Shown piece by piece: positions 35,449-42,434 of a DNA stretch of 47,454 bases. The stretch's first letter is position 1, and each line of letters starts with the position of its first letter. Under the pieces are notes generated by a model. The model saw only the letters and a program-made list of their open reading frames with translations. It ran no database searches and was not told the origin of the DNA. The stretch is taken from the NCBI GenBank assembly GCA_027487435.1, contig JAIYDP010000324.1, forward strand, positions 1 to 47,454, in the 5' to 3' direction. The DNA comes from Verrucomicrobiaceae bacterium (lineage in GTDB: Bacteria; Verrucomicrobiota; Verrucomicrobiia; Verrucomicrobiales; Akkermansiaceae). Made by a program: the position numbers and the translations under genes.

Positions 35449-36990
35449 TCAGTATTGGCGGCGTTGTGCGGCTTTCTTTTTGGCGAGTTCTTCGCGGAAT
35501 TTAGTAGCTTCTACCACGCGCGTGCGCAGAGCAGCAGCGGCGACTTTTTTATCATCGAAGTCGATGGTGTGGTCGGCAAATTGTTGGTAGGTTTCGTGGC
35601 CTTTGCCAGCGATGAGAATGATATCGCCCACTTTCGAAGCCGCGATGGTTTGCTCGATGGCGGTAGCGCGGTCAACAATGGCGACGTGGTGATTTCCTCT
35701 GATGCCAGCGAGTATATCGCCGATGATCGCATCGGGAGATTCGCTGCGGGGATTGTCGGAGGTGATGACACAGAAGTCGCTCAATGATGAGGCGATTTCT
35801 CCCATGAGAGGGCGCTTGGATTTATCGCGATCACCGCCACAACCGAAGATGGTGATGAGACGTGTGGGTTCGAGTTCGCGCAGGGTGCGGCAGGCATTTT
35901 CGAGCGCATCAGGAGTGTGTGCGTAATCGACGAAAACGGTTGCACCACCGGCATTACCGACATTGTGCATGCGTCCGTTGACTTGGGGAGCATCTTGCAT
36001 CATCGGAATGGAATCACGCAGGGGAATGCCACAGGCAGCAGCACCGATGAGTGCAGCGGTGATGTTGTAGGCATTGAATCTTCCGATGAATGGGGCACGG
36101 ACGAGGTATTGTCGCCCCTTATGGTTGATTTCAAACTCCATACCTTTTGCCGTTTGGCGGATGCTGTTGATGCGGTAGTCTGCATGAACGTTGAAGCCGT
36201 AGGTGGCGGTGAACATTTTTCCCGCTATCGCATCAACAAGGGATGCTCCGTAGCTATCATCAGAGTTAATGATGGCGGTAGGTTTTTTTCCTAGAGGATC
36301 GGTGGCTAGGTCGAGGAACCATGATTTTTTGGCGGCAAAGTAGGCCTCCATCGTGCCATGATAATCGAGGTGGTCTTGAGTGAGATTGGTGAAAATGCAG
36401 GCATCGTAGGCAATGCCTGTGACGCGATGCTGATGAATGCCGTGGGAAGAAACTTCCATGGCAACGCCGCGACAGTCGTGATCCTTCATGCGTGACAAGA
36501 TGCTCTGGAGCTCTACTGCATCCGGGGTAGTGCTATTGGCAGGCTCAATGGTCTCGCCATCGTCAATGCTGACGGTGCCGAGCATGCCCGCGCGGTGCCA
36601 TGCGCTTTGCATGAGGTGATGGACGAGAAAAGCGGTAGTGGTCTTGCCATTGGTACCCGTGATGCCGCAGAGTTTCATCTGGGAGGCGGGGTTACCTGCC
36701 AGAGCTACGGCACAGCAGGCGAGGGCATGGCGAGCCGAGGTGACTTGAATCCATGTATGATGTCGTGGCAGATCAGTGGGTGGGGCATTTTCAGAAATGA
36801 CAGCGGCGGCACCTGCGGCGAGTGCGGCAGCGGCGAACGAATTGCCATCGCGCGATGAGCCTTTCAGCGCGGCGAAAATAAAACCTGCTGCGGCTAGACG
36901 CGAGTCAGCTGTGACGGAGATAATTTCATGTTCCGTAGGTCCGCTAATCACGGGGCGACGCATGAGGGTGATGAGATCAGAAAGTTTCAT
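35449..36990 (-). CDS. murE: UDP-N-acetylmuramoyl-tripeptide synthetase MurE (meso-DAP type)
   Basis: Adds the third stem-peptide residue to UDP-MurNAc-L-Ala-D-Glu. 513 residues; ATP loop 'GITGTNGKTTTA' at 109-120, 'MEVSSHGIHQHRVTG' near 178-192, 'NLTQDHLDYHGTMEAYFAAK' type segment following, and 'FVDYAHTPDALENA' near 345-358. The substrate-selecting motif is 'DNPRSE' with Asp412, Asn413, Pro414 and Arg415, the meso-diaminopimelate-type signature rather than the L-Lys type. The start ATG overlaps the ftsI stop codon in ATGA (4-nt overlap). G+C is visibly higher than in ftsI. Confidence 0.96.
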   Translation of the reverse strand: MKLSDLITLMRRPVISGPTEHEIISVTADSRLAAAGFIFAALKGSSRDGNSFAAAALAAGAAAVISENAPPTDLPRHHTWIQVTSARHALACCAVALAGNPASQMKLCGITGTNGKTTTAFLVHHLMQSAWHRAGMLGTVSIDDGETIEPANSTTPDAVELQSILSRMKDHDCRGVAMEVSSHGIHQHRVTGIAYDACIFTNLTQDHLDYHGTMEAYFAAKKSWFLDLATDPLGKKPTAIINSDDSYGASLVDAIAGKMFTATYGFNVHADYRINSIRQTAKGMEFEINHKGRQYLVRAPFIGRFNAYNITAALIGAAACGIPLRDSIPMMQDAPQVNGRMHNVGNAGGATVFVDYAHTPDALENACRTLRELEPTRLITIFGCGGDRDKSKRPLMGEIASSLSDFCVITSDNPRSESPDAIIGDILAGIRGNHHVAIVDRATAIEQTIAASKVGDIILIAGKGHETYQQFADHTIDFDDKKVAAAALRTRVVEATKFREELAKKKAAQRRQY

Positions 36991-39026
36991 TGGTTAGCTA
37001 CATGTGGAGGTATTGCCACGGTCGGGGCAATGTGAAGGTGCGCGGCTACACGAGAGCACACGCGAGAAAAAACGGGGCCTGCGATGGCTCCTGCATCGTG
37101 ACTGATTCCAGGAGCATTGGGCTCATCGATAAAGACCATGCAAACAAATTTTGGTTCATTTACAGGCAACATACCAACAAAAGAACAATATTGCCTCGTA
37201 TCAGAGTATGGACCTGATTTTGGATATTTCTCCCTTTCCTCTGCTGTTTTCATTTTTTTGGAAGTTCCCGTTTTACCACAGGCTTCGTGCCCAGCAACTT
37301 TCGCTAGGAGGCCCGTACCTTTCACGCCATTTCCTTTATCTGTAAGTACAGTTTTTAGTGCCAAGCGAGTCTCTCTGGCAGCCTCCGAACTGATCACTTG
37401 GCAGACAACTTCAGGCTTATGATCTGAAATGATTGTTCCATCGTTAGCTACTATGGATTTGATCAATGTCGGTTTGATTCGTTTCCCACCATTGGCAATA
37501 ACTGAGTAAACATTGGCCATCTGCAAGGGTGTCACTTGTAAGTTGTAACCGAATGTTTTACGATCGTCGTCTATTTGAAATTGCGAAGGTGTGATCGCTC
37601 CTGCTTTTTCGCTGCTTAGTTCTATACCTGTCTTGACTCCTATACCGAAATTTTGAAGATATACTTTGAATCTTTCAGTGCCAATACGATTTGCAATCTC
37701 GATGGTTCCAAGATTGCTAGATAGACCAATGACCCACTCTGCCTCAAGATAACCGCGAGAATATTTTTCTGTAATCTCATAGTTGTCACCCTTATACGTG
37801 CCATTATGGCAATTGATTATGCTATTACGCGCAATTTTCTTTTGATTCAAAGCAGCAGAAAATGCGATAATTTTCATGATAGAACCAGGTTCATAAAAAT
37901 ATTGCGTAGCATAATTCATACCTGCTGTATAAGTGCCATCCGCTCTCATTACGTGAAATACAGGATTGTTAGCCATGGCGAGAATTTCGCCTGTATGAGG
38001 ATCCATGACAATCACACAGCCTTGCTTTGCCTTAAACTCGGTAATGGCTGTATTCAGTTCTTCCTGGGCGATATTTTGAATCTCTGTATCTAGAGTGAGC
38101 ACAACATTATTGCCATGGACTGGTAATTTTGTAATACCTGTATTTTTTCCTATTAACTCGCCCGAAGGATTGGTGATAATTTTGCGATAGCCATTCTTGC
38201 CTTGAAGGCATTCGTCCATTTTGCTTTCAATTCCAGCCTGACCGACTTGCCAAGAGAATTTGTGACCCTCATCAATACGATTCTCATTCTCCGTGTGGCC
38301 TATAACGTGGGTAGCAAATTTGGGATTCACGTATTCGCGGCGAGCCGACTTTACTAGCTTGAAGCCAAAGATTTTGTTTTGATCGAGCGTCTCTTGGATT
38401 TTATTGCAGGTATCATCATCCAACCAGTCAGCATTGGGACGAGGAGTAGGAATGGTTTCATTATCTCGTGAGACGACTTGTCGTTGATGAAACTTACCGC
38501 TTCCTGTAATGTAGAAGTAGTTGTTTAAGGCAATTTTTTCGATGAATGCTGCGTAAAATTCGTCATGTGGTAAAGCCATGACCGGTGCTAGGTGGTCTAT
38601 GGCGTATGCGAGGTAGCGCTTTTCTAGCTCGACAACTCTGTTCTTGAAATGGTGCTTTAGCCTACTGACAGCTTCCCTAGTTCTGTTAGATTGTTCTTTT
38701 TCAGAAAGCTTAGCCCATTGAGGGTCACTGCGGCATTCATCCCAAGCGAGGGTCGCAATAGCGTAGTCTTTTTGTTTCAAATGGCGCACATCCACCCACA
38801 ACTGCCCCTTAGAGATGCTGCGAGCAATGGTTTGCTCGTGGCGATCAAGGATGCGTCCTCGCCCGCCATGCAATAGAGTGAACGTCTCCTTATTTTTCTC
38901 GGCTTCTTCATGGAAGTAGGAACGACGAAAATATTGAATCTCGATCAATCGCACCGCAAGCATGCTGAATCCTACTACGGTGAGAAGGAACAGAATGACA
39001 CAACGGCTATGGAATGATCGGAACAC
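36987..39026 (-). CDS. ftsI: Septal peptidoglycan transpeptidase FtsI/PBP3 (class B PBP)
   Basis: A 679-residue membrane-anchored penicillin-binding protein. TM near 8-28 ('VILFLLTVVGFSMLAVRLIEI'-like), PBP-dimer domain about 45-290, transpeptidase domain about 320-650. Active-site motifs: SxxK with Ser382 and Lys385 (EPGSIMK), SxN with Ser436 and Asn438 (LSSN), KTG at Lys585 (CGKTGTS). It cross-links septal peptidoglycan with the glycosyltransferase FtsW, encoded at the operon's far end. There is no PASTA domain at the C-terminus. The middle of the gene (about 37.15-38.2 kb) is markedly A+T-richer than flanking mur genes. It starts 9 nt after the ftsL-like gene and overlaps murE by 4 nt. Confidence 0.94.
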   Translation of the reverse strand: MFRSFHSRCVILFLLTVVGFSMLAVRLIEIQYFRRSYFHEEAEKNKETFTLLHGGRGRILDRHEQTIARSISKGQLWVDVRHLKQKDYAIATLAWDECRSDPQWAKLSEKEQSNRTREAVSRLKHHFKNRVVELEKRYLAYAIDHLAPVMALPHDEFYAAFIEKIALNNYFYITGSGKFHQRQVVSRDNETIPTPRPNADWLDDDTCNKIQETLDQNKIFGFKLVKSARREYVNPKFATHVIGHTENENRIDEGHKFSWQVGQAGIESKMDECLQGKNGYRKIITNPSGELIGKNTGITKLPVHGNNVVLTLDTEIQNIAQEELNTAITEFKAKQGCVIVMDPHTGEILAMANNPVFHVMRADGTYTAGMNYATQYFYEPGSIMKIIAFSAALNQKKIARNSIINCHNGTYKGDNYEITEKYSRGYLEAEWVIGLSSNLGTIEIANRIGTERFKVYLQNFGIGVKTGIELSSEKAGAITPSQFQIDDDRKTFGYNLQVTPLQMANVYSVIANGGKRIKPTLIKSIVANDGTIISDHKPEVVCQVISSEAARETRLALKTVLTDKGNGVKGTGLLAKVAGHEACGKTGTSKKMKTAEEREKYPKSGPYSDTRQYCSFVGMLPVNEPKFVCMVFIDEPNAPGISHDAGAIAGPVFSRVCSRVAAHLHIAPTVAIPPHVANQ

Positions 39027-39035
39027 GAGGAGAAC

Positions 39036-39365
39036 TTAGGGTGTAATGGGAGAAGTTTTTTTCAGTTGAATGATGTGCCGACTCGCGGCGGGGCGTTCGC
39101 GGATCGCACTGCCTTGAGCGATGAGCTTCTCTTCCATGTTGTAGCGAATGAGAAGGGGGTCGATTTTCGCATGAAGATTGGGGATTTCATCCTCATAGAT
39201 GGTGGTTATTTGGTTTTCCATCTTTTGCATCTCACGGCGCGTGTGCATTTGCATGTTTTGATTGGTCGCATAACGAACTCCAAGGTACGCGATCCATGCA
39301 ATCACGAAGGTGATTAGGAGATTAAAGGTGCGATGAGAGCTTGTGGTTGTGCTTCGTGTACTCAT
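39036..39365 (-). CDS. ftsL: FtsL-like bitopic divisome protein
   Basis: A 109-residue protein with a Ser/Thr-rich cytoplasmic tail (1-12), one transmembrane helix (about 14-32) and a periplasmic region (about 36-95) rich in charged and heptad-type residues ('REMQKMENQITTIYEDEIPNLHAKI' pattern), consistent with a coiled coil. Sequence identity to named FtsL proteins is not evident, as is usual for this fast-evolving family; the call rests on topology, length and position between rsmH and ftsI. Its ATG overlaps the rsmH stop codon (ATGA). FtsL bridges FtsB/FtsQ and activates FtsWI in model organisms. Confidence 0.75.
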   Translation of the reverse strand: MSTRSTTTSSHRTFNLLITFVIAWIAYLGVRYATNQNMQMHTRREMQKMENQITTIYEDEIPNLHAKIDPLLIRYNMEEKLIAQGSAIRERPAASRHIIQLKKTSPITP

Positions 39366-40339
39366 GGTATGGATAGGAGGGGTTTGTGATTTCGATGTGC
39401 GACGCGGAGTTTTGCACTGCGGGAACGGGGGTTGCTAAGGATTTCTGTGCGACTCGCAGCGATGGATTTACGTAGGGGTAATGTGAGATAGTGTTCGGCA
39501 TTCGGCTTGGCAGCGGGCCATGTAGGATGGTCAATTTCTGCTTGAGCATGAAAATGGAGGAATTTTTTGACCGCCTTATCTTCTAGGCTGTGAAAAGTAA
39601 TGATGAGTAGTTTTCCTCCAGGTTTGAGACATCTGAGTGCTGCACGGAGCGCTTGATGCAACTTGGGAATTTCCTGATTGATATGCATTCGTATTGCCTG
39701 GAAGCAACGGGTCGCAGGATGGGTCTTTCCATGACGCCCAATCAGGTGCTCGATGGAGTTGGCAAGTTCTAATGTGCGAGTGAAGGGGTTACTTGTTCTT
39801 TCTTGAATGATGGCGCGGGCAATGCGTTGTGCTTGAGGTTCTTCACCGAGTGATCTGAAGCAATCGATGAGTTCTTGTTCCGTGGCTTGGTTCACAAAAT
39901 CAGCTGCGCTAGAAATCGCATCTGGCCCCATGCGCATGTCCAGTGGGCCGTCCTTTTGAAAAGAAAAGCCACGTTCTGGAGAGTCTAACTGATGGGATGA
40001 TACTCCTAGGTCGAGAAGAATACCGTCAACCTTTTTGCCGTCGCTCAACAACGGATGATGAGGCATTTCTGCATAGTTTGCCTGCCATGGGTGAAACGTT
40101 TCTTGAAAATCGATGAAGCGTTTTGATGTGTGATGGATGGCATCGGGGTCGCGATCAATGGCAAGCACGGTAGAGCCTTTTCTCAGAAATAACTCGGTGT
40201 GACCGCCGCCGCCGAGTGTTCCATCGATGATAATGTCGTTAGGAGAAGGATCCATCCACTGGCAGACTTCGTTAGGAAGAACAGGAAGATGATATGGCGG
40301 GAGGGAAGCCGTCCCTTGCTCCCCATCCCGCCCAGCCAT
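39362..40339 (-). CDS. rsmH: 16S rRNA (cytosine1402-N4)-methyltransferase RsmH (MraW)
   Basis: SAM-dependent N4-methylation of C1402 in 16S rRNA. With the start at 40339 the protein has 325 residues, the normal size; 'YHLPVLPNEVCQWM' follows directly, as in other RsmH. The SAM motif is 'IDGTLGGGGHTE'; 'LLDLGVSSHQLDSPERGFSF', 'GPLDMRM' and 'LLIITFHSLEDKAVKKF' type segments are family hallmarks. The frame is open up to an ATG at 40564, 6 nt after the mraZ stop, which would add 75 residues crossing two REP-like repeats in frame. I prefer 40339, whose ATG itself lies in the inner repeat; the longer form cannot be excluded. ATGA overlap with ftsL. Confidence 0.92.
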   Translation of the reverse strand: MAGRDGEQGTASLPPYHLPVLPNEVCQWMDPSPNDIIIDGTLGGGGHTELFLRKGSTVLAIDRDPDAIHHTSKRFIDFQETFHPWQANYAEMPHHPLLSDGKKVDGILLDLGVSSHQLDSPERGFSFQKDGPLDMRMGPDAISSAADFVNQATEQELIDCFRSLGEEPQAQRIARAIIQERTSNPFTRTLELANSIEHLIGRHGKTHPATRCFQAIRMHINQEIPKLHQALRAALRCLKPGGKLLIITFHSLEDKAVKKFLHFHAQAEIDHPTWPAAKPNAEHYLTLPLRKSIAASRTEILSNPRSRSAKLRVAHRNHKPLLSIP

Positions 40340-40343
40340 AAAA
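40295..40343. repeat. REP-like imperfect palindrome, copy 1
   Basis: 49 bp, matching 40439-40487 at 40 of 49 positions without gaps. Begins TGGCGGGAG, has CCGTCCCTTGC in the centre and ends CGCCCAGCCATAAAA. The TGGC...GCCA ends and G-rich/C-rich arms make an imperfect hairpin. On the minus strand it supplies the preferred rsmH start codon. Confidence 0.75.
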
Positions 40344-40438
40344 GTAGTGTTTGCTGACGTAGTGGATGATTCGTATGCCGCGACCAAGTGAGGAATGGCA
40401 ACACTCTCAAGCTGCATCGGAAACATCCAAGAAAAAAT

Positions 40439-40487
40439 TGGCGGGAGAGATACCGTCCCTTGCATCTCTCGCCGCCCAGCCATAAAA
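40439..40487. repeat. REP-like imperfect palindrome, copy 2
   Basis: 49 bp homologue of 40295-40343, 144 bp away (48 codons, so in the same frame). Same orientation. The pair lies between mraZ and the conserved part of rsmH. Confidence 0.75.
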
Positions 40488-40570
40488 AATTGATACGAAG
40501 TTCTCCACTCCCCCATCCGCAAATGGAGAGATTCTAACCAGGAGATGAAGCGTTGCACTTGCATGAAGGA

Positions 40571-41035
40571 TCATGTGGAAAAGAAATTGGTATGCGCCAT
40601 GTTCTTCGAGACCCGATTCGTTTGCTCGGTGGCCATGGCGGTGAACATGCCATCATTATAGATTTCAAAATAATCGCCTTTACCCGCAAGATACACGCTC
40701 GATTCTGGCGCGATGTTGGCACGAATGCACCAATCTTTCGGGATGAGGATTTTTCCTTGGCTGCTCACCTTGACGATATGAATGTTCATGTAAAACTCCT
40801 CGAGGGCTTCACGGATCTCACCGGCTGTGCAACCGCTGTTATGGATACTTTGTATTCCGTCCTCGACGGCTTTATTGTTCAGAACCCGAATCATCGGGAC
40901 ACCGCGTTTGGTCAATTGCATCAGAACCAATTCTTCCCCTTCTTCAGGGCGCCACGCCACAGGAATGGCAACCCGACATTTGGGATCCATCTTGTGCTCG
41001 TGAGCGTTGTAATATTTGGCTATGGAGAATGGCAT
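40571..41035 (-). CDS. mraZ: Transcriptional regulator MraZ
   Basis: A 154-residue DNA-binding protein with two SpoVT/AbrB-type half-domains: 'HEHKMDPKCRVAIPVAWRP' type segment at about 12-30 and 'VSSQGKILIPKDWCI' at about 89-103, the two signatures that define MraZ. It forms ring oligomers and binds repeated boxes at the head of the dcw operon, repressing it in E. coli and activating in some Mollicutes. It is the first gene of the operon, directly after four candidate MraZ boxes, and so probably autoregulates. The C-terminal ~20 residues ('NRVSKNMAHTNFFST') extend slightly beyond the usual end. Confidence 0.95.
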   Translation of the reverse strand: MPFSIAKYYNAHEHKMDPKCRVAIPVAWRPEEGEELVLMQLTKRGVPMIRVLNNKAVEDGIQSIHNSGCTAGEIREALEEFYMNIHIVKVSSQGKILIPKDWCIRANIAPESSVYLAGKGDYFEIYNDGMFTAMATEQTNRVSKNMAHTNFFST

Positions 41036-41037
41036 TT

Positions 41038-41074
41038 ACAATCCAATACACTTGGGTGCACTTGGATACACTTT
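41038..41074 (-). promoter_or_regulatory. Candidate MraZ operator: four boxes at 10-bp period
   Basis: Read on the minus strand, the boxes are AAAGTGT (41068-41074), CAAGTGC (41058-41064), CAAGTGT (41048-41054) and a degenerate GGATTGT (41038-41044), each exactly 10 bp from the next. This matches the AAAGTG(T/G)N3 repeats reported for Mollicute MraZ and, on the other strand, the TGGGN boxes at 10-bp spacing of E. coli (TGGGT at 41052-41056). The array ends 2 nt before the mraZ start codon. Confidence 0.8.
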
Positions 41075-41091
41075 GCCCTCATTTTAGTCAA
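41063..41091 (-). promoter_or_regulatory. Candidate dcw operon promoter
   Basis: Minus-strand -35 TTGACT (41086-41091), 17-bp spacer, -10 TATCCA (41063-41068). The -10 lies inside the MraZ boxes, so MraZ binding would occlude RNA polymerase. Predicted start near 41056 gives a leader of about 20 nt. A/T-tracts just upstream (41101-41140) could act as an UP element. The -10 is weak (3 of 6). Confidence 0.5.
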
Positions 41092-41139
41092 TTCGAATTC
41101 TTTTTTGAAAAAATATTTTTTTTGGTTTTTTGAAATACG

Positions 41140-41383
41140 TTGCAATTGTTTGAAAAATCACGTCTTACGCGGCCACGATTAGCTCGTCCGAACTATTAAG
41201 AGATCTAAAATGAATTTCATCAAGAACCATATTGATTTCTTGATGAAACCATGAGAACGCCACTTCTATGACGATGATGAACGTGTTCGAACATCATCAT
41301 CTCAAGTCACTATATCATTGATAAATCAATGAAAGATCGACTCATTTTTCGTTACTTGTCTCTAGAGATCCAAAGCTCACGCT
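41140..41383. other. Structured intergenic region with three successive inverted repeats
   Basis: Part of the 348-bp gap between mraZ and the ABC gene. Perfect 11-bp arms lie at 41216-41226/41237-41247 (TTCATCAAGAA, 10-nt loop). 7-bp arms lie at 41273-41279/41292-41298 around the palindrome TGTTCGAACA (41284-41293). Perfect 8-bp arms lie at 41315-41322/41325-41332 (TCATTGAT, 2-nt loop). All are A/T-rich. One probably terminates the ABC transcript; the others may be protein-binding sites or a structured RNA. No ORF is supported here. Confidence 0.55.
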
Positions 41384-42316
41384 TTAGTCCTTACGAGTCA
41401 TTTCGACAAAAACGTCTTCGAGTGTCGGTTCATCGCGATAGAGACTACGAATCGGCCAACCATACTGACTCATCAATTGCGCCAAGGATTCCCTCACATC
41501 CGTACCCGATTCACTTAAGATGTGGTAACGCCACCAACCATCGCCCACTTCTTCCGAGCGTACCTTTTTGATGTGGGCGACTCGCGCAATGGCGCTTGCA
41601 ATGGTTTGAGAATCACCTGCCACTTCAAGGGAAACACGACCCGCAGCACGCATGTTGGCGATCAGTTGCTGAGGACTGTCTGATGCGCGGATTTTCCCAG
41701 AATCAATAATGATCACGCGTTTGCAAGTGATTTCTACCTCATGAAGGATGTGAGTGGATAATAAAATGGTGTGGGATTCCCCCAAGCGCTTGATCAACTC
41801 GCGAATTTGCCGAATTTGATTCGGATCAAGCCCGTTGGTGGGCTCATCAAGAATCAACAATTCCGGATCATGAACCAACGCATCTGCAAGCCCGACTCGT
41901 TGTCTGTACCCTTTGGAAAGCGTCTTGATCATTCGTTTTTTCATCGCTTCCAAGCCACAAGTATCTATCACTTCGGCAACTCGACGAGAGGAATGAGATC
42001 CCCGTAAACCTTTGATCCTTGCCCGAAAATCCAGATACTCTCTCACCCTCATGTCATCGTATAAGGGAACATTTTCTGGCATATAGCCAATTTTTTTCCG
42101 TGCTTCCACCGATTGGCGGAAAATATCGCACCCACCGATGCTAGCAGTGCCAGATGTTGGCGGGAGATACCCTGTCAACATCCGTAGCGTGGTGGTTTTT
42201 CCCGCGCCGTTGGGGCCTAGAAATCCAACAATTTCACCTTTGGACACCTCAAAAGAAATGCCCCGAACCGCTTGGTGCCGAGCGTATGACTTGGTCAATT
42301 CGCAAACTTGAATCAT
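41384..42316 (-). CDS. ABC transporter ATP-binding protein (ABC-2 / GldA-like)
   Basis: A 310-residue ATPase starting at 42316 (MIQVCELTKSYARHQAV); the frame runs to 42391 but those 25 residues precede the usual start. Walker A 'GPNGAGKTT', Q-loop region, signature 'LSKGYRQRVGLADAL', Walker B 'LLILDEPTNGLDP', D- and H-loops 'ILLSTHILHEVE' are all present. The C-terminal ~80 residues form the regulatory domain typical of ABC-2 exporters ('TLEDVFVEMTRKD' ending). GldA-like in appearance. Its permease is not adjacent: the next gene downstream is mraZ and upstream is the divergent odhA. Substrate unknown. Confidence 0.9.
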   Translation of the reverse strand: MIQVCELTKSYARHQAVRGISFEVSKGEIVGFLGPNGAGKTTTLRMLTGYLPPTSGTASIGGCDIFRQSVEARKKIGYMPENVPLYDDMRVREYLDFRARIKGLRGSHSSRRVAEVIDTCGLEAMKKRMIKTLSKGYRQRVGLADALVHDPELLILDEPTNGLDPNQIRQIRELIKRLGESHTILLSTHILHEVEITCKRVIIIDSGKIRASDSPQQLIANMRAAGRVSLEVAGDSQTIASAIARVAHIKKVRSEEVGDGWWRYHILSESGTDVRESLAQLMSQYGWPIRSLYRDEPTLEDVFVEMTRKD

Positions 42317-42341
42317 AGAGTGATATTTTTTGGGTGAAATG

Positions 42342-42370
42342 TTGACGAGAGCATCTGGCGAGACTATGTA
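42342..42370 (+). promoter_or_regulatory. Candidate odhA promoter
   Basis: TTGACG (42342-42347), 17-bp spacer, TATGTA (42365-42370), in the 118-bp divergent gap before odhA. A start near 42377 would leave a leader of about 58 nt to the ATG at 42435. The match is moderate. Confidence 0.35.
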
Positions 42371-42434
42371 TCGGCGCGTTATCACAGCCAAGCGAAATCA
42401 TTCGCCGCCGGCTCACTACCAGAATTCCCTAATC

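Noticed and set aside
42150..42175. GGCGGGAGATACC similarity to the REP-like repeats
   Set aside because: Lies within conserved ABC-ATPase codons (GYLPPTSGT region) and the match stops after about 15 bases.
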